From contig JAAOYE010000104.1 of assembly GCA_018221175.1 (NCBI GenBank), positions 1 to 12,249 on the forward strand: a stretch of DNA of 12,249 bases, in the 5' to 3' direction. Below the pieces are notes generated by a model. That model was not told the origin of the DNA. It worked only from the letters and a program-made list of their open reading frames with translations, and did not search any database. Positions 3,988 to 11,091 of this stretch are shown piece after piece. The stretch is from Candidatus Woesearchaeota archaeon. GTDB taxonomy: Archaea > Nanobdellota > Nanobdellia > Woesearchaeales > BM511. Both the position numbers and the translations under genes were made by a program. Within the stretch, counting starts at the first letter, position 1, and every line of letters starts with the position of its first letter.

Positions 3988-4866
3988 ATGAACCCAGAAG
4001 TTGAAAAAAAGTATATTGAAGCAGGCAAAATCGCAAGGCTTGCAAGGGATTTTGGATATAAACGAATTAAAGTCGGCGCGTCGCTTTTAGAGGTTTGTGA
4101 AGAAATAGAAAGAAAAATCAGAGACCTTGGAGGAATGCCGGCGTTTCCAACACAAATAAGCGTTGACCACATCGCAGCTCATTTTTGCCCTGACCCTGAC
4201 GACCTTACTATTTTTCAAGATGAACAAGTTGTTTCTTTGGATGTCGGCGTCCGTGTCGACGGATATGTTGCAGACACAGCAGTCACTAAGGATCTTGGAG
4301 ATAATGACAAACTAATTGAGGCTTCAAAAAACGCGCTTGAAGCAGCGCTTCATCTAGCAACGCCTGGAAGAAAGATATCAGAAATTGGACGCGCTATTCA
4401 AATGGAAATAACAAACCTCGGCTTTAACCCTATAAAAAATTTGTCAGGCCACGGCGTTGGACGTTGGATAATTCATGGGCCGCCACAAATACCAAATTAT
4501 GAGACAGGAAAAGGAGAGCTTGAAGAGGACATGATAATAGCAATCGAGCCTTTTGCATCAGCAGGTATCGGCATGATTCATGAAACTGACACTGCAAGCA
4601 TATTTAGTCTGATTAATAAAAAGCCGGTTCGTTCGCCAATCACAAGAGAAGTTTTAAGCAGGATTCAAACTTACAAAGGCCTCCCCTTTGCAACTAGGTG
4701 GCTTGCACAAGACTTTGAGCATTTCAAAGTAAAATTTGCCATTAGAGACCTTTTAAAGCACAACATAATAAAGGCGTTTCCGCCTCTTCCTGACAAAGAG
4801 GGACTTGTCTCTCAAGCAGAGCACACAGTAATTGTTAAAGACGAGCCGATTGTGACAACTAGGTAA
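3988..4866 (+). CDS. map: Methionine aminopeptidase, type II
   Basis: This 292-aa enzyme removes the initiator Met from new proteins, using two metal ions. The metal ligands are in place: D85 (SLDVG), D96 (VADTAVT), H155 (LSGHGVGRW), E187 (AIEPFA) and E278 (SQAEHT), with substrate-binding H65 (AAHF). The extra helical subdomain between the E187 region and about residue 270 makes it type II, as in archaea and eukaryotes. The frame is open from ATG 3964, but that codon overlaps the TATA box. ATG 3988 (MNPEVEKKYIEAGKIA) gives the standard family N-terminus and about the usual archaeal length (near 295 aa), so it is preferred. The last 8 bp overlap the convergent hisS gene. Confidence 0.95.
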   Translation: MNPEVEKKYIEAGKIARLARDFGYKRIKVGASLLEVCEEIERKIRDLGGMPAFPTQISVDHIAAHFCPDPDDLTIFQDEQVVSLDVGVRVDGYVADTAVTKDLGDNDKLIEASKNALEAALHLATPGRKISEIGRAIQMEITNLGFNPIKNLSGHGVGRWIIHGPPQIPNYETGKGELEEDMIIAIEPFASAGIGMIHETDTASIFSLINKKPVRSPITREVLSRIQTYKGLPFATRWLAQDFEHFKVKFAIRDLLKHNIIKAFPPLPDKEGLVSQAEHTVIVKDEPIVTTR

Positions 4867-6073
4867 GAAATCCTATTGCTTTATCTACAGAAAGTTCTTT
4901 TTCTTTGCCTGACTTCATGTCTTTTAATTTTACTACGCCTTTTTTTATTTCTTCGTCTCCAAGAAAGATAACAAATGGAATGTTTTTTGCGTTTGCATAA
5001 TCAAGGTTTTTGCTAATGCCTCTTCCTGTCAAATCAATTTCTGTGTTTATTCCTTTATCTCTCAATTTTTGTGTTAATTTTAGAGATTTTTCAAATGTTT
5101 GTATGGGAATGACAAATACTTTTGTCAGCGTTTGTTTCTCTTCTTTTTTTAAAGACTCACAAATTGGCTCAACGCCAAAGCTAATTCCTGTTGCGGACAA
5201 GTCTTTAGAGCCGTAAAGCCCTATTAGCTTGTCGTATCTTCCTCCGCCGCAAATGCTTGATTTAATCTTGGAATTCTTTAGAAATCCTTCAAAAACAATT
5301 CCGGTGTAGTATGCTAAGCCTCGTGCAAGTGTTGGTGTGAATTTAACGTTTTTATTGTTTACTAGTTTTAGAAGCTTGTCAATGCTTGTTGTGTCTGCAA
5401 TTTTCTTGATTTTTTTCTCGTCTTTTAAAGTTTTTATGATGTCTTTACCGTTTTTTACGCCGATTTTTTTTAGCTGAGATTCTACTTCTTTTTCTCCAAC
5501 CTTTTTTAGTTTGTCAATAATAATTATCGCGTCGTCTTGTTTTTTCACTTTAAATGATTCTAAGATTTCATATAATATGTTTCTGTCATTAACTTCGATA
5601 AATGCGTCTAAATTTAGTTCTTTAAACGTGTCAAGTGCCAAAAGAATAAGCTCTGCTTCTGCCTCAACATCTTTAACACCGACAATGTCAGCGTCGCACT
5701 GCCAAAACTCTCTGCAGCGTCCAAGTTTTATAGGGCCGTCCCTGTACACTCTTCCTATTTCATACCTTTTGAATGGAAGCTTCATATTTGGGGTTTTAGC
5801 TACAAATCTGGCAAGTGGGACAGTCAGGTCAAATCTAAGGCCAAGATTTCTTTTCCCTTGGTCTTTGAATTTGAAAATCTCCTTTGAGACATCTGTGCCT
5901 TGCCCGCCTGCAAATTTAGTTGTGAGCACCTCAAGTCTTTCTATCATAGAAGTTTCTAAAGGCGCGTAGCCGTATTTTTCAAAAACACCTGTTAATTTTG
6001 ACATGACTTCGTCTCTTAAAATCTTTTCTTTAGGTGAAAATTTCATTGTTCCGCGTGCACTTTCTATTTTCAT
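4859..6073 (-). CDS. hisS: Histidyl-tRNA synthetase
   Basis: This 404-aa class II synthetase charges tRNA-His with histidine using ATP. The N-terminal ARGTMKFSP block (6-14) is the family start. Motif 2 runs through RYEIGRVYRDG (103-113) and REFWQCDAD (121-129). The histidine-specific HisA motif is ARGLAYYTGIVFE (250-262), with catalytic Arg251. The CGGGRYD block (275-281) and motif 3 around GISFGVEPI (296-304) complete the catalytic core. Residues about 317-404 form the anticodon-binding domain. The length is slightly under the usual 410-430, with no missing motif. ATG 6073 lies 27 nt from a TATA-like box at 6096-6105. The gene is divergent from ABCE1 and convergent with map (8-bp overlap). 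Confidence 0.95.
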   Translation of the reverse strand: MKIESARGTMKFSPKEKILRDEVMSKLTGVFEKYGYAPLETSMIERLEVLTTKFAGGQGTDVSKEIFKFKDQGKRNLGLRFDLTVPLARFVAKTPNMKLPFKRYEIGRVYRDGPIKLGRCREFWQCDADIVGVKDVEAEAELILLALDTFKELNLDAFIEVNDRNILYEILESFKVKKQDDAIIIIDKLKKVGEKEVESQLKKIGVKNGKDIIKTLKDEKKIKKIADTTSIDKLLKLVNNKNVKFTPTLARGLAYYTGIVFEGFLKNSKIKSSICGGGRYDKLIGLYGSKDLSATGISFGVEPICESLKKEEKQTLTKVFVIPIQTFEKSLKLTQKLRDKGINTEIDLTGRGISKNLDYANAKNIPFVIFLGDEEIKKGVVKLKDMKSGKEKELSVDKAIGFLT

Positions 6074-6095
6074 ATCAGAAAAATAACCTTATTTT

Positions 6096-6105
6096 GTTTA
6101 AAAAC
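6096..6105 (-). promoter_or_regulatory. TATA-like box for hisS
   Basis: The minus strand reads GTTTTTAAAC, a weaker TATA form, centred 27 nt before ATG 6073. It is adjacent to the ABCE1 TATA box on the other strand. Confidence 0.45.
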
Positions 6106-6115
6106 CTTTTTATAT
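6106..6115 (+). promoter_or_regulatory. TATA box for ABCE1
   Basis: The plus strand reads CTTTTTATAT, centred 26 nt before ATG 6137. An out-of-frame ATG at 6130 would lie just upstream of the predicted transcript start, so it should not interfere. Confidence 0.5.
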
Positions 6116-6136
6116 TCACCAAAATTCTCATGGGTT

Positions 6137-7867
6137 ATGGCAAGAATCGCAGTTATTGAGCGCGCCAAGTGTATTAATGGCAAAGGATGCGACCTGATTT
6201 GCGGCGCAGTATGCCCTGTCAACAGGCAGGAAAAAGAATGCGTTAGCGTTGGCGATGACGGCAAATCAGTAATAGATGAAAAACTATGCATAGGATGCGG
6301 GATATGCCCTAAAAAGTGTCCAACTAAATGCATTCAAATAATCAATTTGCCAGAAGCGCTTAGTGAGGAGCCAATACACAGGCACGGCGTTAACGGGTTT
6401 GAATTGTTTAGTCTTCCAACACCAATGTTTGGAAAAGTCGTTGGGATAATCGGTCAAAACGGCATTGGAAAATCAACAGCATTGAAAATACTTGCAGGTC
6501 TTTTAAAGCCAAACCTGTCAGAGATTGGAAAAGAAGCAGAATACGGCGAATTGATTGAGCGCTTTAAAGGAACAGAGGCGCAGGGCTTTTTTGAAAAGCT
6601 AAAAGCCGGCGAGATAAAAATAAGTTATAAACCGCAGGAAGTAAGTGTGATTCCTGAGAGTTTTGATGGGAAAGTTGGGGATTTACTCAAAAAAGTCGAT
6701 GAAAAGGGCAGGCTTGATGAGATAGTCGAGGTATTGGAGCTTGAGAAGTTTTGGGATAACGACATAAAAAACATTTCTGGCGGCGAACTGCAAAGGGTAG
6801 CAATTGCAGCTACAGTACTAAAAGATGCCAACTTGTACATGTTTGACGAGCCCACATCATATCTTGATATCAAGCAGCGGATTAAGATTTCACAGTTTAT
6901 TCGAAGCTTGGCTACAGAAGATACTGCTGTGCTTGTGATTGAGCACGACTTGATAATTTTAGATTACATGACTGACCTTGTAAATATCATGTATGGTAAG
7001 GGAACAGCGTATGGTATAGTGGCACAGCCAAGGCCCACAAGGACAGCTATTAATGTATATCTTTTAGGTTACTTAAAGGAGGAAAACATTCGGTTTAGGG
7101 GAAATGAGATTAAGTTTGAAGAAAAAAGTGCTGCGGCGCCAACTGTTGAAAACATTTTAACAAAGTGGGATGAGTTTGAAAAAAAGATAGGGAATTTTAG
7201 TCTGAAAGCTTCTTTTGGGGAGCTTTACAAAAATGAGGTTGTCGGTGTTCTTGGAGAAAACAGTATTGGTAAAACTTCGTTTGTAAAAGAGCTTTCTTCT
7301 AAGGATTTAGGCGGCAAGGTCAGCTATAAGCCTCAATATTTAAAAAGAAAAAGTGAGCCTGTTGCAATGTATCTAAAAGATGCTGCTGCAAACTTTAAAA
7401 CACAGCTTATCGGTCCGTTAAACATCGAGCCATTGCTTGACAAAAACATGGACGAGCTTTCTGGCGGCGAGCACCAAAGAGTTGAGATTGTGAAGTGTCT
7501 TAGTGCAGAAGCAGAAATATTTCTTTTAGATGAGCCCTCTGCATATCTTGATGTTGAACAAAGGCTGCTTGTGAGCAAGATTATTAAGGATTTTATGTTC
7601 ACATCTGAAAAAGCAGCTTTAATCGTTGACCACGACTTATTGTTTATTGATTATTTAAGTGAAAAACTCATTGTTTTTGAAGGCGAGCCGGCAGTGAGCG
7701 GATTTGCTAATAAACCTATGAGTATGATTGAGGGCATGAACAAGTTTTTAATGGATTTACAGATGACTTTTAGACGCGACCAAGACAGTCATCGGCCAAG
7801 GGCCAACAAGCCTGGAAGCCAAAAGGACAAAGAGCAAAAAAGAGCAGGGAAATTGTATTATTCTTGA
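6137..7867 (+). CDS. ABCE1 / Rli1 ribosome-recycling ATPase
   Basis: This 576-aa twin-ATPase splits the ribosome into subunits after termination or stalling, acting with Pelota or aRF1 in the cytoplasm. The N-terminal domain has two [4Fe-4S] sites, with Cys at 12, 18, 22, 26 and at 51, 54, 57, 61, 65 (CIGCGICPKKCPTKC). NBD1 has Walker A GQNGIGKS (106-113), signature ISGGELQ (213-219), Walker B with catalytic E238 and switch H270. NBD2 has Walker A GENSIGKT (373-380), signature LSGGEHQ (441-447), Walker B with E466 and switch H499. The C-terminal RRD ... RPRANKPGSQKDKEQK tail is the family hallmark. The protein is full length and intact. It is a single-copy, near-universal archaeal gene, useful as a phylogenetic marker. 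Its stop overlaps the convergent lipoprotein gene by 10 bp. Confidence 0.97.
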   Translation: MARIAVIERAKCINGKGCDLICGAVCPVNRQEKECVSVGDDGKSVIDEKLCIGCGICPKKCPTKCIQIINLPEALSEEPIHRHGVNGFELFSLPTPMFGKVVGIIGQNGIGKSTALKILAGLLKPNLSEIGKEAEYGELIERFKGTEAQGFFEKLKAGEIKISYKPQEVSVIPESFDGKVGDLLKKVDEKGRLDEIVEVLELEKFWDNDIKNISGGELQRVAIAATVLKDANLYMFDEPTSYLDIKQRIKISQFIRSLATEDTAVLVIEHDLIILDYMTDLVNIMYGKGTAYGIVAQPRPTRTAINVYLLGYLKEENIRFRGNEIKFEEKSAAAPTVENILTKWDEFEKKIGNFSLKASFGELYKNEVVGVLGENSIGKTSFVKELSSKDLGGKVSYKPQYLKRKSEPVAMYLKDAAANFKTQLIGPLNIEPLLDKNMDELSGGEHQRVEIVKCLSAEAEIFLLDEPSAYLDVEQRLLVSKIIKDFMFTSEKAALIVDHDLLFIDYLSEKLIVFEGEPAVSGFANKPMSMIEGMNKFLMDLQMTFRRDQDSHRPRANKPGSQKDKEQKRAGKLYYS

Positions 7868-8334
7868 GGACACTTGCCCTCTGTGTAGTACTCAACATGT
7901 TTTACTGCACATGCCTGGCATGGATTTGAGTATGTCTGTGCGCATGGAAACTTGATGCACTGAACTGTTTTATCGTTCCAGCCGCAAACAGGGCGGTATT
8001 CCAAAGTGCAGATTTCTGCTCCGCGCTGTTCTTTTGTGCAAAAAGTTTTCCCACTTTCAGGGCAATCTTCAAAATCGCAGTCAGGCGCTGCTCTTCCAAC
8101 ATATGATCCATCAGGACACTGTTTAGCATCCATTGTGCAAGCAATAGGATTATTAATTTCTTCTGTGAAGACTTCATCGCCTGCTTTGCACTGCCTTGGA
8201 TAGCTTTCCATCACAGGATTGCCAGCTTCAACACACTCTTCAAAATTAGTTACTTCATCTTTAATAACAGTAACACTGCAAGCAGATAGAATCACTGATA
8301 CTAATACAATTGTAAGCATGATTATGTTTTTCAT
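7858..8334 (-). CDS. Secreted lipoprotein with Kazal-like domain
   Basis: This 158-aa protein starts with a signal peptide (MKNIIMLTIVLVSVILSAC) ending in a lipobox-like LSAC, so Cys19 would carry the lipid. The mature part has 14 further cysteines. Residues 31-60 (FEECVEAGNPVMESYPRQC...) look like a small repeat family seen in secreted proteins of uncultured lineages. Residues 66-91 contain a second Cys-rich piece (CPDGSYVGRAAPDCDFEDC). The C-terminus (about 113-155) resembles a Kazal-type protease-inhibitor fold: YRPVCGWNDKT ... TYSNPCQACA ... GKC, with a Cys-containing insertion (QCIKFPCA). It is probably anchored outside the cell and disulphide-bonded. Protease inhibition is suggested by the fold but not shown. 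ATG 8334 is 27 nt from its TATA box. Confidence 0.8.
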   Translation of the reverse strand: MKNIIMLTIVLVSVILSACSVTVIKDEVTNFEECVEAGNPVMESYPRQCKAGDEVFTEEINNPIACTMDAKQCPDGSYVGRAAPDCDFEDCPESGKTFCTKEQRGAEICTLEYRPVCGWNDKTVQCIKFPCAQTYSNPCQACAVKHVEYYTEGKCPQE

Positions 8335-8354
8335 GTAAACTAATAAAACTATTT

Positions 8355-8369
8355 TTAATATATACTTTT
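8355..8369 (-). promoter_or_regulatory. TATA box for the lipoprotein gene
   Basis: The minus strand reads AAAAGTATATATTAA, centred about 27 nt before ATG 8334. It is just downstream of the permease stop, so the lipoprotein has its own promoter. Confidence 0.5.
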
Positions 8370-8376
8370 GTTTTTT

Positions 8377-9543
8377 CTAAGCCAGAAACCGAAAAGTGGC
8401 ATATGCCATGCCAATAAGGTAGATTGAGAGAACTAGGTATGGCATCCACTGTCCGCCCCAAGTCCGGTATTTGTTTTTGCCATTGTTTTTTCTTGACTTT
8501 AATAGGATTAGAACTGGAAGCACTCCCACAAATATTCCGCCGCCGTAAGTCCCTGCGACGTCAAGTGCGTTAACAAAACTTTTAGGGTTTAATAATGCTA
8601 TGATTAATGGTGGAATAACAACGAGTAATGTGCTGGCAATGTTTGTAAGAGTCTTTTTCATGCTTTTGGCTGTGTTATCATACACATCTTTTAGACTAAA
8701 TCCAAAGCCGATATACGCTGTCATTGTTGAAAGTATAGCAAACAAAGAACCAAGGATGATAATACTTTGTCCTATTAAGTTGCCAAGCGGTATCGTTGCA
8801 GGCTGCCCTGCAATCCTTGCAGCGCCTAGTGTTTCTGGTGGCACGTTTCCAATAACTGCAATAGACCAAAGCACGTAAAGGATTAAAGGTATTAGAACTC
8901 CGTAAACTGCCACTTTTGTAATATCTGCTTTTTTGTTTAGTCCGTCTGCAAGCGAAGGTATCACAGAATGGCCAACGTATGCGAACAAGACGATTCCAAA
9001 AACGCTTAAAGTCGTGCTCCAATTGGTTGCTGCAAATAAAAGCGGAACCTGGACTTTTGGAAGTGCTATTATCATTATTATTCCAATTAAAAACATCATT
9101 AGAATGAAAAGGTATGTTTCTACATAGCTGATGATTTTAAGCCCTAAATGGACGATTATGCTTGCTATTAGAAAGTATATGAGCATTCCCTGCCACACAG
9201 GAATATTTAACAAGAAGTTTAATACCTGCCCTCCAATGGATAGATACCCCGTAAGCGCGCCGTAGATATAGATGATTATGCCAAATATCATCAGATAAAA
9301 GCCTGCAGGTCCAAGATACTCTTTTGCAAGCGTAGGCAGATGGTGGTCTCCTTTTGTGTTAAGGCCGATTTCTGCGATGTATAGCGCTGAGAATATGCTT
9401 ACAATTCCAATAATTATCAAGACTGTGAGCAATGGTAATAATCCAGAAGTATCTGCAACGAGCGGCAGTGCTAATATGCCTGCGCCAATAATTGTTGCTG
9501 AAAAGACAAAGATGCCTTTTAACGGCGTAACCTCTCCCCCCAT
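8377..9543 (-). CDS. Amino-acid permease, aromatic/AAAP type
   Basis: This 388-aa polytopic membrane protein probably imports amino acids by ion-coupled transport. The first helix carries the unwound-helix signature of the LeuT-fold families (FSATIIGAGILALPLVAD). About eleven hydrophobic segments follow, ending at FRFLA. Helix VI (VFGIVLFAYVGHSVIPSLADGL) and the following NKKADITK loop resemble the tryptophan/tyrosine permease and AAAP families. The substrate cannot be fixed from sequence; aromatic or neutral amino acids are likely. The frame opens at TTG 9546, but the next codon, ATG 9543, lies 26 nt from a TATA centre and is preferred. The gene suits an organism with incomplete amino-acid synthesis, but that is inference. 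Confidence 0.85.
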   Translation of the reverse strand: MGGEVTPLKGIFVFSATIIGAGILALPLVADTSGLLPLLTVLIIIGIVSIFSALYIAEIGLNTKGDHHLPTLAKEYLGPAGFYLMIFGIIIYIYGALTGYLSIGGQVLNFLLNIPVWQGMLIYFLIASIIVHLGLKIISYVETYLFILMMFLIGIIMIIALPKVQVPLLFAATNWSTTLSVFGIVLFAYVGHSVIPSLADGLNKKADITKVAVYGVLIPLILYVLWSIAVIGNVPPETLGAARIAGQPATIPLGNLIGQSIIILGSLFAILSTMTAYIGFGFSLKDVYDNTAKSMKKTLTNIASTLLVVIPPLIIALLNPKSFVNALDVAGTYGGGIFVGVLPVLILLKSRKNNGKNKYRTWGGQWMPYLVLSIYLIGMAYATFRFLA

Positions 9544-9563
9544 CAACTAATTTCTCAAATAAA

Positions 9564-9574
9564 CTATATTTAAG
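9564..9574 (-). promoter_or_regulatory. TATA box for the permease gene
   Basis: The minus strand reads CTTAAATATAG, centred 26 nt before ATG 9543. It lies in the 45-nt gap behind the 66-aa gene. Confidence 0.5.
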
Positions 9575-9588
9575 AGTTTTGGTTGCTG

Positions 9589-9789
9589 TTATAGAAGTTT
9601 TCTTACTTCAGGTCCAAGTTTTGACAATTTATTTTCAATCCATTTATACTCTGCAACGCAGGCACTTAAGTTTTCAAGAATATCTTCATAAGAGTTTTGG
9701 GATAAATTTTCATTTTTTAATTTTCGAAGTTGATTATTAAGTTTCTTTGTGACGGAACTCATTGAATAATCTCTGCTAAATATTCCCAT
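9589..9789 (-). CDS. Hypothetical 66-aa helical protein
   Basis: I do not recognise this small protein. It is almost entirely predicted amphipathic helix: SSVTKKLNNQLRKLKNEN, then YEDILENLSACVAEYKWI, then ENKLSKLGPEVRKLL. It looks like a two- or three-helix bundle with one cysteine and no membrane segment. Start ATG 9789 is closed by an in-frame TAA upstream. The nearest TATA box (9821-9831) is centred about 36 nt away, leaving a leader of roughly 10 nt without an SD. ATG 9762 is a shorter alternative. It precedes the permease gene on the same strand, but the permease has its own promoter. Confidence 0.55.
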   Translation of the reverse strand: MGIFSRDYSMSSVTKKLNNQLRKLKNENLSQNSYEDILENLSACVAEYKWIENKLSKLGPEVRKLL

Positions 9790-9820
9790 TTTATTATCAA
9801 TTATTTTTTCAGATTATTGT

Positions 9821-9831
9821 TTATTTAAACC
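9821..9831 (-). promoter_or_regulatory. TATA box for the 66-aa gene
   Basis: The minus strand reads GGTTTAAATAA, centred near 9825. The spacing to ATG 9789 is longer than for most genes here, so a short untranslated leader is expected. Confidence 0.4.
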
Positions 9832-9847
9832 TTTCGCAAATGTTAAA

Positions 9848-9858
9848 CTTATAAATAG
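9848..9858 (+). promoter_or_regulatory. TATA box for msrB
   Basis: The plus strand reads CTTATAAATAG, centred 26 nt before ATG 9879. It is divergent from the 66-aa gene promoter, about 30 nt apart. Confidence 0.55.
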
Positions 9859-9878
9859 TAACATGATTCCCGGCTTTT

Positions 9879-10283
9879 ATGAGGCAAAAAATCAAGGAAA
9901 TCTATTGGAAGCAAAAGCTCACACTAGAGCAGCACAGGGTACTTAGAAAAAAAGGCACAGAGAGAGCGTTTACTGGAAAGTATTGGAATCACAAGAAAAA
10001 TGGCAGCTATTACTGCGCCGGGTGCAAAGCAAAACTGTTTACTTCCTCAACAAAGTATGACTCAGGCACAGGATGGCCAAGCTTTTTTAAGCCGGTTGCT
10101 GAAAATAATATCACAACAAAAAAAGATCATTCATTAGTTATTCCAAGAACAGAGATCCTTTGCAAAAACTGCAACGGCCACCTTGGACATGTTTTTTTAG
10201 ACGGGCCAAATCCTACAGGCAAAAGATACTGCATTAACAGTGCAGCCTTAAAGTTTAAAGAAGAATCACACAAAAACCTTTGA
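9879..10283 (+). CDS. msrB: Peptide-methionine (R)-S-oxide reductase MsrB
   Basis: This 134-aa enzyme reduces methionine-R-sulfoxide in oxidised proteins. The zinc site is complete: C46-x2-C49 (CAGC) and C95-x2-C98 (CKNC). The conserved GTGWPSF block (63-69), GHLGHVF (100-106) and the catalytic selenocysteine-equivalent C118 in RYCINSAAL are present. The site where many MsrBs have a resolving Cys (SGCGWPSF) is Thr64. The five cysteines are all used as ligands or nucleophile, so regeneration must go through another thiol or directly from a reductant. It is shorter than bacterial forms and lacks an MsrA fusion. Start ATG 9879 fits the TATA spacing. Its 3' end overlaps the opposite-strand 39-aa ORF by 18 bp. 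Confidence 0.95.
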   Translation: MRQKIKEIYWKQKLTLEQHRVLRKKGTERAFTGKYWNHKKNGSYYCAGCKAKLFTSSTKYDSGTGWPSFFKPVAENNITTKKDHSLVIPRTEILCKNCNGHLGHVFLDGPNPTGKRYCINSAALKFKEESHKNL

Positions 10284-10385
10284 TATAAATTCTCCAATAT
10301 AGTAGGTTATTGCAATAACTACAACTGCTATCACAATATGTTCTTCTAGATTTGCTTTCATAAAGAAATTATAGTTTTTGTTCAT
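10266..10385 (-). CDS. 39-aa single-span membrane microprotein
   Basis: This ORF encodes a polar N-terminus (MNKNYNFFMKANLEEH), one hydrophobic helix (IVIAVVVIAITYYIG) and a short basic tail (EFISKVFV). It reads as a single-pass membrane peptide. Support is unusually good for its size: the TATA box at 10406-10417 is a near-ideal TTTATATA, centred 26 nt before ATG 10385, exactly like the long genes in this window, and no other gene uses that box. Its end overlaps the msrB end by 18 bp. ATG 10361 is a possible shorter start. The function is unknown; small single-span proteins often bind and tune larger membrane proteins, but no partner is indicated. Confidence 0.55.
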   Translation of the reverse strand: MNKNYNFFMKANLEEHIVIAVVVIAITYYIGEFISKVFV

Positions 10386-10405
10386 AATTAATAAGGATGA
10401 ATTGA

Positions 10406-10417
10406 TTTATATAAACC
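10406..10417 (-). promoter_or_regulatory. TATA box for the 39-aa membrane peptide
   Basis: The minus strand reads GGTTTATATAAA, among the best TATA matches in the window. Its centre is 26 nt before ATG 10385. The only reading frame it can serve is the 39-aa ORF. Confidence 0.55.
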
Positions 10418-10447
10418 TTTTATCTGAAAATGTCCGCTGGACTTTTA

Positions 10448-10885
10448 TCAAAGCTTCTTGCAAAAATCCTTGATTTTTTCCAAATCCTTAAGTTCTTTTT
10501 CTCTAAGCTGAAGCGTTGCTATTGGCGGGTGTGAGAGTTCTTCCATGTTTTTGAAGCCTTTGAATTCTCCGCCGCATGTTGCAAAAAACGCGAGTTTGTC
10601 AAAATGGGTCTGCTTAAGATATGCTCTTATTGCAGGCGTAAAGGTTCCAACCCAGGTAGGTGTTCCGATGATAACTAAGTCGTAGTCTTTTGGATATTTT
10701 TTGTACTGGATGTTTGTCTGCCTTTTAAACAATGTGTCCATTCCTGCAATAAAATATCCCCAGGCGCCTTTTCTGTTTTTTAAGTCGATAATTTCATCAA
10801 GGTCTGCTTTTAGAATCTTTGCGATTTGCTCTGCGACTATTCTTGTGTTGTTTGTTCTTGTGTAGTATGCGACTAATATTTTCAT
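10448..10885 (-). CDS. Flavodoxin-family protein
   Basis: This 145-aa protein has the flavodoxin-like FMN-binding fold. The phosphate loop at the first strand reads YYTRTNNTRIVAEQI (T9, T11, N12, T14). The second FMN loop region is GTPTWVGTFTPAIRAYL (74-90), where W78 is placed to stack on the flavin. The third is FFATCGGEFKG (100-110). It is expected to carry electrons or act as a small NAD(P)H-dependent reductase in the cytoplasm. The size fits single-domain flavodoxins, and the partner is not visible nearby. The neighbouring msrB is also a redox gene but lies on the other strand. ATG 10885 is 26 nt from its TATA box. Confidence 0.88.
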   Translation of the reverse strand: MKILVAYYTRTNNTRIVAEQIAKILKADLDEIIDLKNRKGAWGYFIAGMDTLFKRQTNIQYKKYPKDYDLVIIGTPTWVGTFTPAIRAYLKQTHFDKLAFFATCGGEFKGFKNMEELSHPPIATLQLREKELKDLEKIKDFCKKL

Positions 10886-10906
10886 ACAATGCTTCTTTAT
10901 TAAGAA

Positions 10907-10915
10907 CTATTTAAG
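10907..10915 (-). promoter_or_regulatory. TATA box for the flavodoxin gene
   Basis: The minus strand reads CTTAAATAG, centred 26 nt before ATG 10885. Confidence 0.45.
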
Positions 10916-10950
10916 CTTTTTTTCTTAAATTCAATATTTTAATGTTAGAG

Positions 10951-10968
10951 AGAGATATAATAATCTCT
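10951..10968. promoter_or_regulatory. Operator-like inverted repeat over a TATA motif
   Basis: AGAGAT and ATCTCT are perfect 6-nt inverted arms around ATAATA, so a TATA-like motif (GATATAATAA) sits inside a palindrome. This is the layout expected of a site where a dimeric repressor would block TBP. The likely rightward target is the 20-aa ORF at 11001. A hairpin function in RNA is less likely because the site lies upstream of the predicted transcript start near 10985. Confidence 0.35.
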
Positions 10969-10986
10969 TAAGACATCCTTTTTTTA

Positions 10987-10995
10987 GGGGGTGAT
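10987..10995 (+). promoter_or_regulatory. Strong Shine-Dalgarno GGGGGTGAT
   Basis: GGGGGTGAT differs at one base from GGAGGTGAT, the complement of the archaeal 16S rRNA 3' end. It is the best SD match in the window and lies 5 nt before TTG 11001. Its only reading frame is 20 codons long. Confidence 0.45.
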
Positions 10996-11000
10996 GTGTT

Positions 11001-11063
11001 TTGGATGATATAATCGACAACAAAATATTGTCATGGATTCAGGCTAAGAAGAAGGTTCATTAA
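11001..11063 (+). CDS. Possible 20-aa peptide (SD-led)
   Basis: From TTG 11001 the frame encodes MDDIIDNKILSWIQAKKKVH and stops at TAA 11061-11063. The peptide would be amphipathic, with an acidic front and a basic tail. A nearly perfect SD lies 5 nt upstream, and a TATA-like motif inside an inverted repeat is centred about 28 nt before a plausible transcript start at 10985. These signals make translation credible, but the frame is so short that chance cannot be dismissed. It could be a leader peptide, although no longer gene follows on this strand within the window. Function unknown. Confidence 0.3.
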   Translation: MDDIIDNKILSWIQAKKKVH

Positions 11064-11091
11064 TATATCTTTATGAGGTTTATTCTGATAG

